A program made the translations under genes and the position numbers. A stretch of 64,000 nt of DNA, taken from the NCBI RefSeq assembly GCF_003339585.1, contig NZ_QPKF01000003.1:1-64000 (forward strand), in the 5' to 3' direction. The notes under the pieces are model-generated. The model made no database searches, was not told the origin of the DNA, and worked only from the letters and a program-made list of their open reading frames with translations. How positions within the stretch are numbered: the stretch's first letter is position 1; every line of letters begins with the position of its first letter. The stretch is from Exiguobacterium sp. RIT594. Its GTDB lineage: Bacteria > Bacillota > Bacilli > Exiguobacteriales > Exiguobacteriaceae. Shown piece by piece: positions 26,023 to 35,806 of this stretch.

Positions 26023-26952
26023 TCAACTCCGCTTTTGAAACCAAATCGGAAGATACGTTGATACAAGAATTCCTGCAACGACAAACAGCAGACCGATAAA
26101 GGCTTGCGGCGGAATGGATTCCCCGAGAATGAGCGCAGATAACGTCACACCGTAAATCGGTACAAAAAACATGAACAATGACACACGGCTGACCGGATTG
26201 TATTTCATTAAGAGATTCCACAAGGTGAACCCTGTCGCTGACAAGAATGCTAAATAAATCAGCATCCAGACCGTCGTACTCGTGAAGCTAAACGGGAACC
26301 AGTCTCCATTCAAGACCGCTCCGACGATGAATAGGCCGATTGATCCAATGACCATGGCCCAACCTGTCATCGGTGCGACCGGATAACTGGCCGAATATTC
26401 CTTAGCGATCAAATTTCCGAATGCGCCGGAAATCATGGCGAGAATCAGTAAGACTTCACCACTCCCAAACGATACACCGGCTGACCCTTGCGGCCAGTTG
26501 GCTAAAATCACACCTGTAAATCCTAAAAACAAGGCCAGTCCTTTGAATCGATTTAACCGGTCATCTTCATACCGGAAATGGGCGAGCAACATTTGAAAAA
26601 ATGAAGTCGATCCGGCAATGATCGATCCCTGAACCCCGGTCGATAAGGAAAGTCCGATATAAAAGAACACATATTGAAGAAACGTCAAAAAGAAGCCGAG
26701 CCGGCTGTACGCGAGTGTCCGCTTTTTTAATGTAATCGGTTGCTTAAAAATCAGGACGCTGACAATCAGCAATAAGACGCCGGCGATAAAAAAGCGGTAA
26801 CTGGCAAACAACAGTTGTTCCCCGTATTCCGTTGAAGTGATGGCAAGCAGCTCATAACTTTTTTTGATGAAGGGAAACGCACTTCCCCAAAGGAAGGTCG
26901 TCACTAAAGCGAGTACAACCATACCAAATCGATCAGTCAAGATTTTTTTCAT
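26023..26952 (-). CDS. EamA-family (DMT) transporter
   Basis: A 309-residue membrane protein with ten predicted helices and two EamA repeats, each with a Gly/Pro-rich motif (TTFLWGSAFPFIKKSYE in the first; SATGFTLWNLLMKYNPVSRV in the second). The family exports amino acids and other metabolites. ATG at 26952 is chosen because AAAGGAA lies about 10 bases upstream. It is divergent from the P-type ATPase gene, and metal-regulator boxes lie between the two, so regulation by iron or peroxide is possible. Confidence 0.8.
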   Translation of the reverse strand: MKKILTDRFGMVVLALVTTFLWGSAFPFIKKSYELLAITSTEYGEQLLFASYRFFIAGVLLLIVSVLIFKQPITLKKRTLAYSRLGFFLTFLQYVFFYIGLSLSTGVQGSIIAGSTSFFQMLLAHFRYEDDRLNRFKGLALFLGFTGVILANWPQGSAGVSFGSGEVLLILAMISGAFGNLIAKEYSASYPVAPMTGWAMVIGSIGLFIVGAVLNGDWFPFSFTSTTVWMLIYLAFLSATGFTLWNLLMKYNPVSRVSLFMFFVPIYGVTLSALILGESIPPQAFIGLLFVVAGILVSTYLPIWFQKRS

Positions 26953-27010
26953 TTTTGCTAATTCCTTTCCTGTTCCTTTTGACATAGACATGGTATAGTA
27001 GCTTTACAGA

Positions 27011-27025
27011 TAATAATTATTATAA
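27011..27025. promoter_or_regulatory. Per box upstream of the ZosA-like gene
   Basis: TAATAATTATTATAA matches the Per-box consensus TTATAATNATTATAA at 13 of 14 fixed positions. It lies 115 bp before the ATPase start and 59 bp before the EamA start. In B. subtilis zosA is in the PerR regulon. Confidence 0.7.
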
Positions 27026-27036
27026 TCTAGCGACAA

Positions 27037-27051
27037 TGAAACTCATTATCA
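27037..27051. promoter_or_regulatory. Fur-type box next to the Per box
   Basis: TGAAACTCATTATCA matches the 7-1-7 Fur consensus TGATAATNATTATCA at 12 of 14 fixed positions. Fur, Zur and PerR sites resemble each other, so the regulator is uncertain. Confidence 0.5.
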
Positions 27052-27139
27052 TTCATGAGAAACCGTTGGTAATTAACATTCTCATTGTTTTAACATAATG
27101 ATTTCTTTTCTCATTTAGACTTGAAAGGAGCTTTTCCAT

Positions 27140-29089
27140 ATGACTACCTCTACTACTACTGATGTCCATCAGCGTTCCGCTCTCCGTCATGCTTGGGAGG
27201 AACATCACGAATTGATTTTAGCACTCTTTAGCGGAATATTGATTTTAATTGCCTACACACTTGAAAAGATCAACATCCCAGCCACAGGTTATGTCACGCT
27301 TTATCTCTCCGCTTATTTAATCGGAGGGTATGCAAAAGCAAAAGAAGGGTTAACGGAAACGTATCATGACAAAACCTTGAATGTAGAATTATTGATGATT
27401 TTAGCTGCCATCGGTGCAGCGGCTATCGGCTACTGGATGGAAGGTGCCATCTTGATTTTCATCTTTGCGTTATCCGGTGCCCTCGAAACCTACACGATGA
27501 ATAAAAACGAACGGGCATTACAAAGTTTAATGTCCTTACAGCCGGAAGAAGCTACTCGGTTGAACTCAGACGGTAAACTGGAAGTCGTGGGTCTTGACCA
27601 ATTGATCGTCGGAGAACTCGTCTACGTCCGTCCCGGTGAGCGGATTCCTGTCGACGGAACCATCATCCGCGGTCAAGCTGCGATTGAAGAGGCCTCGATT
27701 ACAGGCGAATCGATTCCTGTCGAAAAACAGGTCGGCGATACCGTATACAATTCAACCGTCAATATGAATGGTGTGCTGACAATCGAGATGACAAAAGCCG
27801 CGGACGAGTCCCTGTTCCAAAAAATCATTCACATGGTTCAAAACGCTCAAAGCGAACAATCACCATCCGCACAATTCATCGAACGGTTCGAAAGCCGTTA
27901 CGTTAAAATCGTCTTACTCGTCGTCGCCTTGATGATGGTCGTCCCCCATTACTTAATTGGCTGGACATTTGAAACAAGTATCTATCGGGCCATGATTTTA
28001 CTCGTCGTCGCTTCTCCTTGTGCTTTGGTCGCTTCAATCACACCGGCTGCCCTAGCAGCAATCGCCGCTTCTGCTCGAAACGGTGTCTTATTTAAAGGTG
28101 GAGCACATATCGAGACACTTGGACAAGTCGATACGATCGTCTTTGATAAAACCGGGACATTAACGACCGGGAAACCTATCGTCACGGAAAGCCATTATGC
28201 TGACGGAATGGATGTCTTCGCCGTCAAACAAGCGGTCGCATCCATTGAAGCACAATCGAATCATCCACTGGCACAAGCGATTGTTACACACTTAAAAACG
28301 GATATCATTGAACCATCCGCTTTCAAAGACGTGACCGGCTACGGAATCGAAGCCACGGTTTCCGGTCAGACGTACCGGATCGGAAAATATGCGTTCCACG
28401 AAGGATTGACCGATCCTTTCCTATCGATGGAGCAAACGTTAAAAGAACAAGGAAATACCATCGTCTATGTCAGTAACGGTCAATCGATCATCGCGCTGTA
28501 CGCACTACGGGATACGATTCGTCCTGAAGCCAAGACAGCGATCGCGTCATTAAACGCGCTTGGCATTACGACAATCATGTTGACAGGAGACAACCCTGTG
28601 ACTGCTGCTGCGATTTCGAAGGAAGCGGGCCTGACAGACTATGTAGCCGAATGTCTTCCTGAAGACAAAGTACGGTATATCAAGCAGTATCAGACCGAAG
28701 GAAAAACCGTCGCCATGGTCGGAGACGGAATCAATGATGCTCCCGCTCTTGCACTGGCACATGTCGGTATCGCAATGGGCGAAGGAACAGATGCTGCTCT
28801 TGAAACAGCCGACGTCGTCCTGATGAAAAATGATTTAGGACGCCTCGCTTATGCTGTCAACAAAGCACGTAAGATGAATCGTGTCGTCAAACAAAACATT
28901 ACACTCGCAATCGGTGTCATTCTTCTGCTGATCATTTCGAATTTGTCACAGTTCCTCATCATGCCGTTCGCAGTTGTCGGTCATGAAGGTTCGACCATTC
29001 TTGTCATTTTGAACGGATTACGCCTCTTACAAAAAGATACGCCATCCTACAAGACTCCTGCTCCGTTTTCAAAACAAGCGGCAGCATAA
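27140..29089 (+). CDS. zosA: ZosA-like P1B-type metal-transporting ATPase
   Basis: A 649-residue P-type ATPase without an N-terminal metal-binding HMA domain. Visible motifs are TGES (actuator), the membrane SPC motif in VVASPCALVASITPA, the phosphorylated Asp in DKTGTLT, SNHPLAQA (nucleotide domain HP), TGDN and GDGINDAPAL. The SPC motif and missing HMA match ZosA, the zinc uptake ATPase of B. subtilis induced under peroxide stress, rather than CadA (CPC). Per- and Fur-like boxes upstream fit that. The metal is inferred. It ends in a terminator and is transcribed alone. Confidence 0.82.
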   Translation: MTTSTTTDVHQRSALRHAWEEHHELILALFSGILILIAYTLEKINIPATGYVTLYLSAYLIGGYAKAKEGLTETYHDKTLNVELLMILAAIGAAAIGYWMEGAILIFIFALSGALETYTMNKNERALQSLMSLQPEEATRLNSDGKLEVVGLDQLIVGELVYVRPGERIPVDGTIIRGQAAIEEASITGESIPVEKQVGDTVYNSTVNMNGVLTIEMTKAADESLFQKIIHMVQNAQSEQSPSAQFIERFESRYVKIVLLVVALMMVVPHYLIGWTFETSIYRAMILLVVASPCALVASITPAALAAIAASARNGVLFKGGAHIETLGQVDTIVFDKTGTLTTGKPIVTESHYADGMDVFAVKQAVASIEAQSNHPLAQAIVTHLKTDIIEPSAFKDVTGYGIEATVSGQTYRIGKYAFHEGLTDPFLSMEQTLKEQGNTIVYVSNGQSIIALYALRDTIRPEAKTAIASLNALGITTIMLTGDNPVTAAAISKEAGLTDYVAECLPEDKVRYIKQYQTEGKTVAMVGDGINDAPALALAHVGIAMGEGTDAALETADVVLMKNDLGRLAYAVNKARKMNRVVKQNITLAIGVILLLIISNLSQFLIMPFAVVGHEGSTILVILNGLRLLQKDTPSYKTPAPFSKQAAA

Positions 29090-29096
29090 TCCAATC

Positions 29097-29140
29097 AAAA
29101 AGCATCTACCGTCGATTACCGACAGTAGATGCTTTTTTTG
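29097..29140 (+). terminator. Terminator after the ZosA-like gene
   Basis: AAAAGCATCTAC / GTAGATGCTTTTTTT with inner GTCG/CGAC. Confidence 0.9.
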
Positions 29141-29172
29141 TGTGACGTTCAAGGAATAGATGGAGCTTGAAA

Positions 29173-30081
29173 TCAACCAAATGTATTCGTTGGAATCGAG
29201 TCCAGATCCGCCTGCTCTTTTAATCGTTTTTCTTCCATCTTTTTCGGATCTGCTTTTTTCATGAAACGTTCCCACGACGCATTCAGTTCAGAGCCGAGTA
29301 AAATGATCAATCCTGTAAAGTACAACCATAATAATACGATGACGACACTCCCAAGCGAACCGTATGTTTGATTATAGTTTGAGAAATTCGAGACATAAAA
29401 TCCGAATCCAACCGATAATAATTGCCATACGATAACACCAAAGACGGCTCCGGGAATGGCTTCTTTAAACGAAATCGGTCGTTTCGGTGCAACACGGTAG
29501 AAAATCGACAAAATCAAAATCAGCAAGACAGTCGAAATGGCATATCGCAAGACCGTCAGCAGGATTTTTTGCCCCATATCAATCGGTAGGACAAAGTTGG
29601 CTAAGTAACTGATGATCGGCCCACCTAAAACGTTCAGGACAATCAACAAGAGCATTCCGATTCCAAGAACAACGGTCAGGATCAATGCGATTCCACGGGC
29701 TGCGACGAATCCACGGGGTGAAAAATCACCGTAGGCATGATTGGCTGTCGTAATCAGACGATCGACGCCTTTCGAAGCCGACCAGATCGCTAAAATCGCC
29801 CCGATTGACAAGAGACCACCTTGCGGTTCCTTGATCGCTTGGAAAATCACATCCGTAAACGTATTGACCGATCCACCCGGCGCCAAATCACGAATTTGTG
29901 ATTCAAGCGTCTGTTGATCAATGTCAAAGAATGATAATACTGAAATAACAAAAATAATGCCTGGAAAAATCGATAAGAACCAATAATAAGCTAACGTTCC
30001 TGCGTAATCCGTAATGTTGTGATCGGACATGCGTTGCTTTAGATTAAGGGCTAACCCTTTAGGATCACGTGTATGCGCCAT
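29173..30081 (-). CDS. yfkH: YihY/BrkB-family membrane protein (YfkH)
   Basis: A 302-residue protein with six predicted helices and the family landmarks TLAYYWFLSIFPGIIF near the N-terminus and LWLYFTGLIILLGSELNA near the C-terminus. Formerly called ribonuclease BN-like, the family has no proven RNase activity. ATG at 30081 is preferred because GGGAG (30092-30088) is 6 bases upstream but abuts ATG at 30087. The charged C-terminal tail (KKADPKKMEEKRLKEQ) is cytoplasmic. Position beyond yfkF matches yfkH. Confidence 0.85.
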   Translation of the reverse strand: MAHTRDPKGLALNLKQRMSDHNITDYAGTLAYYWFLSIFPGIIFVISVLSFFDIDQQTLESQIRDLAPGGSVNTFTDVIFQAIKEPQGGLLSIGAILAIWSASKGVDRLITTANHAYGDFSPRGFVAARGIALILTVVLGIGMLLLIVLNVLGGPIISYLANFVLPIDMGQKILLTVLRYAISTVLLILILSIFYRVAPKRPISFKEAIPGAVFGVIVWQLLSVGFGFYVSNFSNYNQTYGSLGSVVIVLLWLYFTGLIILLGSELNASWERFMKKADPKKMEEKRLKEQADLDSIPTNTFG

Positions 30082-30098
30082 CGTCATCTCCCTTTCAT

Positions 30099-30125
30099 AA
30101 AAAAGAGGCAGTCCAGGACCACCTC
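30099..30125 (-). terminator. Terminator after the Nudix gene
   Basis: On the minus strand GAGGTGGTCC-T-GGACTGCCTC (with G-T pairs) followed by six T. Confidence 0.7.
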
Positions 30126-30168
30126 ATTGTCTTACTATACTTTTTCCCTGTTTATTTCAACTAAAACC

Positions 30169-30594
30169 TCAATTATCTATAAGCTCGATATCATAAAAAC
30201 GTTCCGTCATCTTCGTCAATTCTTGCACGAGCGATGTCGGACGAACCGGTAAATGAATCAGTTCTTCGCGTTTGATCCAGAGCGGTGTATATCCAGACGA
30301 CAGATCCTCGAATTCTTCTCCGGTCCCTGTGCCAAATACACCACCGGTCATTTTTGCCCAGTAATACGGATTTTCCAATCCGTTAAAATGCACGATGGCG
30401 GCAACTCCTTCGAGCTCCACGTCCACTCCAAGCTCTTCATGCGCCTCCCGGATGGCGGTTTCTTCTAATGTCGCGCCTGCTTCCCGTCCGCCGCCCGGAA
30501 AGACATAGTAGGTCTCGCCCGGCTTGTCCCGACGAATCAAGGCAACTTCATCTGCTTCATTGATTAGAATAATGGCACTTCTTTGAATCGGCAT
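30169..30594 (-). CDS. Nudix hydrolase
   Basis: A 141-residue Nudix protein. The Nudix box begins GGGREAGATLEETAIREAHEELG (about residues 34-56) and fits GX5EX7REUXEEXGU. The family cleaves nucleoside diphosphate derivatives; the substrate here cannot be told. ATG at 30594 is behind GGAG. It lies 31 bp downstream of the PfkB kinase gene on the same strand, so both are probably on one transcript. Confidence 0.85.
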   Translation of the reverse strand: MPIQRSAIILINEADEVALIRRDKPGETYYVFPGGGREAGATLEETAIREAHEELGVDVELEGVAAIVHFNGLENPYYWAKMTGGVFGTGTGEEFEDLSSGYTPLWIKREELIHLPVRPTSLVQELTKMTERFYDIELIDN

Positions 30595-30625
30595 TGATTT
30601 TCACTCCTCCTCATCATCTGAGGAC

Positions 30626-31537
30626 TCAACGAATGGTCTCAAGCATTTCTGGAATCAATCCATTTTCCGTGGATGCAATGACTTGTGCGGCAACCTTCAT
30701 TCCAAGTTTAAGTGCATCTTCTGCCCGCTTGGATTCCGTCAATTCGGAAAGCACGGCAGAAAAGAATGAATCTCCTGCACCTGTTGAGTCAACTACTTTC
30801 ACTTTCTTCGTCCCGACATGACCAGAAGTCGCTGTCCGGCGGTCCACATAGACAGCACCTAACTCACTCATTGTGACAACCGTAAAGGGTGCTCCTTTTT
30901 TCGCCAGTTCGTTCGCTACATGAATGGCGTCTTCTACCGTTACAATCGATAGGTCCGATAAAATCTCAGCTTCTTCACGGCTACAGATGAAGCCCGTAAA
31001 TCCTTGTAACAGGTGGCGATTACGCTCAATCACACTCAAATGTCCACAGACACCGTAAAGCGGTAACTCCATTTTGCGGCAGATATGAATCAACCGTTCG
31101 AGAACTGTCACCGATAAATCCAAATCGATTGCGACTGCATCCACTCCGTCAAGAGCATAGACAGATTGACGAAGAATGGCTTCTTCCAGGAGTTTAGCGT
31201 CTGGTTGTTTAGAAATCGACGTCTGTAAATCTCCTTCATTGTCCATGACTGCAAGCCACATCCCCATTCCATGATCTTCGAGCATCTCTACATGATCGAC
31301 GTTGGCCCCGTAAGATTTTAACTCTTCGAGTACCCCGACACCAATCTGATCGTTCGTAACCGTCGAGATAAAACGAACATCATTTCCGAGAACAGCGAGA
31401 TTTTGTGCTACGTTCCGTCCTGTACCACCATTCGAGAAGGTGATATCCCCGACGTTTTTCGCATCCTTATGCAAGGGTGCAAACGAAGTTCCTTTTATGT
31501 CGACGAATACTTTTCCGATTACCGCAATTTTATTCAT
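30626..31537 (-). CDS. PfkB-family carbohydrate/nucleoside kinase
   Basis: A 303-residue ribokinase-fold enzyme. The N-terminal substrate motif is SNGGTGRNVAQNLAVLG and the C-terminal anion hole/catalytic base is DSTGAGDSFFSAVL. A strong promoter is upstream on the minus strand: TTGTAA (31636-31631), 17 bp, TATAAT (31613-31608). Pseudouridine kinases of the YeiC type have similar sequences, but no pseudouridine glycosidase gene is adjacent, so the substrate is left open. It is followed by the Nudix gene. Confidence 0.8.
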   Translation of the reverse strand: MNKIAVIGKVFVDIKGTSFAPLHKDAKNVGDITFSNGGTGRNVAQNLAVLGNDVRFISTVTNDQIGVGVLEELKSYGANVDHVEMLEDHGMGMWLAVMDNEGDLQTSISKQPDAKLLEEAILRQSVYALDGVDAVAIDLDLSVTVLERLIHICRKMELPLYGVCGHLSVIERNRHLLQGFTGFICSREEAEILSDLSIVTVEDAIHVANELAKKGAPFTVVTMSELGAVYVDRRTATSGHVGTKKVKVVDSTGAGDSFFSAVLSELTESKRAEDALKLGMKVAAQVIASTENGLIPEMLETIR

Positions 31538-31607
31538 TCCTGTTCCACCTCTAAAAAAATTTCATGAACCCGAAGGATTTTATACGCGTTCTAGGCACAT
31601 TGCTTCC

Positions 31608-31636
31608 ATTATAGTAAAATTTCAAAACTGTTACAA
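31608..31636 (-). promoter_or_regulatory. Promoter of the PfkB-Nudix unit
   Basis: TTGTAA - 17 bp - TATAAT on the minus strand, 71 bp upstream of the PfkB start. Confidence 0.75.
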
Positions 31637-31661
31637 CCAATCAGACAATTCATGATTCCAC

Positions 31662-31710
31662 AAAAAAAAATCCCGGCGATGACAGTTTGATCTGTCGATC
31701 GTCCGGGATT
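31662..31710 (-). terminator. Terminator of menA
   Basis: AATCCCGGACGAT ... ATCGCCGGGATT with inner ACAGATC/...CTGT, followed by nine T on the minus strand. Confidence 0.88.
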
Positions 31711-31736
31711 CCATTCAAAAAACGCTATCGTCTCCA

Positions 31737-32630
31737 TCAGAGATTAGCAATCGTCAAACTGATTGCAAGCAATAATCCAAAGATCGTATTGACCTTCCCT
31801 GTCTGTGCCATACCCGGCATCAATTCCTGCGGCGGCAGATCACGCCAGAACAGTTTCACGGCTTTAATCATCAGTGGAATGCTTAATAGAGCAAGCAGCG
31901 CCCACCATGTGACGTTAAAGGCCAGGACGGCAATCAAGAGCGACAGGACGGCAGCGGCAAAGAAGGCAATCAGTACATAGACTGCTTTTTGATGACCGAC
32001 TAAGCAGGCAATCGTCTTTCGTCCATTGACTTTATCATTGTCTAAATCACGAATATTGTTAGCGAGCAGAATCGATCCAATTAAAATGGATACCGGAATC
32101 GAAATGGCGACCGCTTCTGTCGGAACATAACCGATTTGCAGATAAGCTGAAATCGCGATGATGACATACCCCATGAAAAAACCGGCGACAATTTCTCCAA
32201 ATGGTGTATAAGCGATTGGTAATGGCCCTCCTGTGTAGATGTAACCAACGAACATCGAAACGATTCCAATCAAGAGCAACCACCATGTTGTTTCAAGGCA
32301 CAAGTAGATACCAAGCAAGGCCGAGATGCCGTATAACGAGAAGGCAAACGCTAAAATCGTTCCCGGTTTAAAACCGTCGCGGACAATCGACCCTCCGATT
32401 CCCACCGATTCTTCCGTGTCGAGTCCCCGCTTGTAATCATAATATTCATTAAATAAGTTCGTCGCAATCTGAATCAGCATCGATGCGATCAACATGGCAA
32501 AAAACAGATCCATCCGTAACGATTCGATCCGTGGTGCCACGATAGCCGTTCCTACGACGACCGGCACAAAACTTGCCGTCAACGTATGCGGTCGTGTCAT
32601 TCGCCAATATACAGCGATTGATTTATTCAT
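31737..32630 (-). CDS. menA: 1,4-dihydroxy-2-naphthoate polyprenyltransferase MenA
   Basis: A 297-residue UbiA-superfamily membrane enzyme that attaches the prenyl chain to DHNA in menaquinone synthesis. The two Asp-rich motifs are NLFNEYYDYKRGLD and NNIRDLDNDKVNGRKT. About eight to nine helices are predicted. ATG at 32630 is preceded by AAAGGGG at 9 bases. The gene is divergent from menF, so the whole pathway from chorismate to demethylmenaquinone lies at this locus except the last methylation step. Confidence 0.93.
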   Translation of the reverse strand: MNKSIAVYWRMTRPHTLTASFVPVVVGTAIVAPRIESLRMDLFFAMLIASMLIQIATNLFNEYYDYKRGLDTEESVGIGGSIVRDGFKPGTILAFAFSLYGISALLGIYLCLETTWWLLLIGIVSMFVGYIYTGGPLPIAYTPFGEIVAGFFMGYVIIAISAYLQIGYVPTEAVAISIPVSILIGSILLANNIRDLDNDKVNGRKTIACLVGHQKAVYVLIAFFAAAVLSLLIAVLAFNVTWWALLALLSIPLMIKAVKLFWRDLPPQELMPGMAQTGKVNTIFGLLLAISLTIANL

Positions 32631-32781
32631 ATAATAAACCCCTTTCCTGTCTAAGTGTATCGGGTTTCGTTTTTTACTGTCAATGCTCAATCCTAGATAG
32701 CTTATTCCTTCTTTTTTTCAGATAAAAAGTTTACACTTAGAATAAGTGAAACGTATCACAGTATCTTTAGACTAGGGGGCA

Positions 32782-34170
32782 ATGAGCGGTATGGCTTACG
32801 CTCAACATGAGCTTAAACAATGTATTGAACGTGCTGTTGGTCATGCAAATGCATATCAACGGTCTATTATCGCCTCGTATTCGTGGAATGTCGAGACGCA
32901 GGATGTCAGCACGCTGTCATTCGGAACAGAAGAACGCTTTTACTTTACGACACCTGATCGGTCCATGCGTGCTATCGGTTTTGGCATTACGCAACAACTA
33001 AAGACGGCAGGACACGATCGTTTCTTACGGATGCAGTCCATGTGGTCAAATTTGAATCGGGATCATGTCGGCACCGATTTATTTGCCTTTTGCGGCTTTT
33101 CTTTTTCCGAACTGAAGCATACTGAATATCGTTGGTCTTCTTTTGGAGAAGCGTCGATGACCATTCCGAAGTATCTTTACTTGGAACAGAATGGACGGAC
33201 GACGGTAACGGTTTTTGCGTTCGTTGAACCGCAATCTAATGCAGAAAAGATTCTCAACCAGTTGGCTGTCGAATATGCAGAATTGCACAAACCGAAGTCC
33301 ACTCCATTCGTGACACGGATTCGTCTGACGCGTGACGGAAATGATGCTTTTGAAGCCTCGTTTCATCAAGCGGCACAACTCTTAAAAACATCACTCAAAA
33401 AAATCGTCTTAGCCCGTGAGGTCGTCTATGAGCTCGATCAACCAATCGACTTGGCAGGACTCGTCGAGGAGCTCGAGTCTTCGCAGCCGGGCAGTTATAT
33501 CTTCTTCTTTCAACCGACGACAGATGAAGCTTTCCTTGGTGCGACACCGGAACGGTTGATTTTAAAATCAGGTCTAGAGCTCAAGACTGCCGCCGTTGCA
33601 GGTTCCGCTCCTCGACACGCGATCGAGACGACAGATGCTGCACTGGGACAATCATTGTTACAGGATGACAAAAACCGTGTCGAACACGCGATTGTCGTCG
33701 ATTCAATTGAAAATACACTTCAAGGACTTTCGACAGCAATTAACAAACCGGATGAACCGATGTTGCTGAAGAATCGCCATATCCAGCATCTCTATACGCC
33801 GATCAATGCAACACTTTCACCTGAAGTCAGTCTGTTTCAGCTGATCGAGAAGCTTCACCCTACACCTGCACTGGGCGGAGAACCCAAGGAGGCGGCCGTC
33901 GCTGCAATCCGCGAAATCGAGACGTTCGAACGTGGCTGGTACGGTTCTCCCGTCGGTTGGATGGACGGGCAGGAAAATGGTGAATTCATCGTCGCCATCC
34001 GGTCCGGTCTGTTTACCGACCGCTCGGCTGTTCTTTATGCGGGTTGCGGGATTGTCGAAGGGTCTGTTCTCCAAAGTGAACTGGAAGAAACCGATACAAA
34101 ACTATCACCGATGTTACAGGCCTTGTCGCATCTTTGTACGATAGAAAAGGATGATATTTATGTTGACTAA
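32782..34170 (+). CDS. menF: Isochorismate synthase MenF
   Basis: A 462-residue chorismate-utilising enzyme that makes isochorismate, the first committed menaquinone step. Conserved segments include KIVLAREVVYEL, GATPERLI, the long TAAVAGSAPR region, HLYTPINATL and LHPTPALGGEPK, and the C-terminal FIVAIRSGLF and AGCGIVEGS. AGGGGG (32774-32779) is close to the ATG at 32782; the ATG at 32791 is an alternative. Its end overlaps menD by 11 bases, showing translational coupling. Confidence 0.93.
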   Translation: MSGMAYAQHELKQCIERAVGHANAYQRSIIASYSWNVETQDVSTLSFGTEERFYFTTPDRSMRAIGFGITQQLKTAGHDRFLRMQSMWSNLNRDHVGTDLFAFCGFSFSELKHTEYRWSSFGEASMTIPKYLYLEQNGRTTVTVFAFVEPQSNAEKILNQLAVEYAELHKPKSTPFVTRIRLTRDGNDAFEASFHQAAQLLKTSLKKIVLAREVVYELDQPIDLAGLVEELESSQPGSYIFFFQPTTDEAFLGATPERLILKSGLELKTAAVAGSAPRHAIETTDAALGQSLLQDDKNRVEHAIVVDSIENTLQGLSTAINKPDEPMLLKNRHIQHLYTPINATLSPEVSLFQLIEKLHPTPALGGEPKEAAVAAIREIETFERGWYGSPVGWMDGQENGEFIVAIRSGLFTDRSAVLYAGCGIVEGSVLQSELEETDTKLSPMLQALSHLCTIEKDDIYVD

Positions 34171-35806
34171 ATGGATGCATGCATTAATCGATAATTTAGT
34201 AAAAGGCGGAGTCCGGGATTTCGTCATCAGTCCCGGATCTCGTTCGACTCCCCTTGCCATCGCTGCTTTTCTTCACCCGTTTAGCCGTACCCACGTCCTC
34301 GTTGACGAACGGTCGGCTAGTTTTTTTGCCCTTGGTTTAACGCGGGCGGAAGATACATTGCGTCCGGTCGCCTTGATTTGTACGAGCGGAACGGCAGCCA
34401 CGAATTATTATTCTGCCGTGACGGAAGCAAACATCTTCGAGTTGCCGTTAATCGTATTGACGGCGGATCGCCCCCATGAATTACGTGGAGTCGGTGCCCC
34501 CCAAGCGATTGATCAAGTCGGTCTATACGGGAAGCAGGTCCGGCACGCCTTTGACCTGCCGATACCGGAAGAAACTGCCCTACCCTATGTACAACACGTA
34601 GCAGAACGTGCTGTCCTTCTTGCGCTCGCGGAACCTGCTGGTCCGGTCCATATCAATATTCCACTTCGGGAACCATTGATTCCAGAACTGGATTTACTGC
34701 AAACGGGTCAGCCAGTCGGACAACCGCATCAACCGGCAGTAGAAAAACATACACAAAAATGGATTGAAATTTTATCAATTCCGCGTCTTTTGATTGTCAT
34801 CGGACCTCAACTTTCTCTTGCGGATACACAAATCATCCTTGACTATGCCGACCGTGCGCGGATTCCGGTTTTCGCCGATCCATTGAGTCAAGGTCGCCGT
34901 TCTTCTAACGATACGGTTTTCGGCTATTACGATACCTGGTTAAAAGAAGCAGCGATTCACGATGATATCCGACCGGATCATATTTTACGATTCGGTGCGA
35001 TGCCGACCTCAAAACCGTACCTTCTTTGGTCAAAAGGTATTCCGACGACAGTAATCGGGCATCCCGGAAACTGGCGTGATCCCCAGTTGCAGGCCAACTT
35101 TTTAAGTGGTCACCCGAGCCAGCTGAAGACTGTCCCCGTCATCACGCATGATGTATCTTATCTCGAGACCCTTCAACGGGCAGAGCACATCGTCCAGACC
35201 GTCTTTTCTTCTTTGGATACAGACCAGCTGACGGAATACAACGTCGTCCGGGCATTAAATGATTTAACGGAAGGCAGTCTATTTGTTTCGAACAGTATGC
35301 CGATCCGCGACCTCGATACGTTTTTACCGACACGTACGTCACTGCGCATTCTCGCCAATCGAGGAGCCAATGGCATCGACGGGATTCTTTCAAGTGCCCT
35401 CGGTGCAACATATGAAGCCGACAATCGTTACCTCCTGGTCGGTGATCTTGCGTTCTTACATGACATCAACGGATTGATGATGGCACGAACTGTCCCGATC
35501 ACGATACTTTTAGTGAATAACACCGGCGGCGGTATCTTTAGTTTTCTACCGCAACAAAATCTTGATCCCGCTTTGTTTGAACCTTTGTTCGGAACGGCAC
35601 AAGACGTTGATTTCAGCCACTTGGCTGCCGGCTACGGGGTAGAATATGAACGGATTTCATCGATTACGCATCTCAAGTCGACGTTGCAGCAACAAGCGAC
35701 TGCGACACGTGTCTTGGAAATCGTCACCGATCGTCCGGAAAATGTCCGTCTCCACCGCTTGATTTGGGAGCAGACGAATCAGGCATTGCAGGACGCATTC
35801 CGATGA
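34160..35806 (+). CDS. menD: SEPHCHC synthase MenD
   Basis: A 548-residue thiamine-diphosphate enzyme that joins 2-oxoglutarate and isochorismate. It begins MLTKWMHALIDNLVKGGVRDFVISPGSRSTPL, the usual MenD start with the catalytic Glu region (DERSASFFALG) following. The cofactor-binding region is VGDLAFLHDINGLM ... NNTGGGIFSFLPQ. ATG at 34160 has AAAGGATG at a normal distance. It overlaps both menF (upstream) and menH (downstream, ATGA). Confidence 0.93.
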   Translation: MLTKWMHALIDNLVKGGVRDFVISPGSRSTPLAIAAFLHPFSRTHVLVDERSASFFALGLTRAEDTLRPVALICTSGTAATNYYSAVTEANIFELPLIVLTADRPHELRGVGAPQAIDQVGLYGKQVRHAFDLPIPEETALPYVQHVAERAVLLALAEPAGPVHINIPLREPLIPELDLLQTGQPVGQPHQPAVEKHTQKWIEILSIPRLLIVIGPQLSLADTQIILDYADRARIPVFADPLSQGRRSSNDTVFGYYDTWLKEAAIHDDIRPDHILRFGAMPTSKPYLLWSKGIPTTVIGHPGNWRDPQLQANFLSGHPSQLKTVPVITHDVSYLETLQRAEHIVQTVFSSLDTDQLTEYNVVRALNDLTEGSLFVSNSMPIRDLDTFLPTRTSLRILANRGANGIDGILSSALGATYEADNRYLLVGDLAFLHDINGLMMARTVPITILLVNNTGGGIFSFLPQQNLDPALFEPLFGTAQDVDFSHLAAGYGVEYERISSITHLKSTLQQQATATRVLEIVTDRPENVRLHRLIWEQTNQALQDAFR

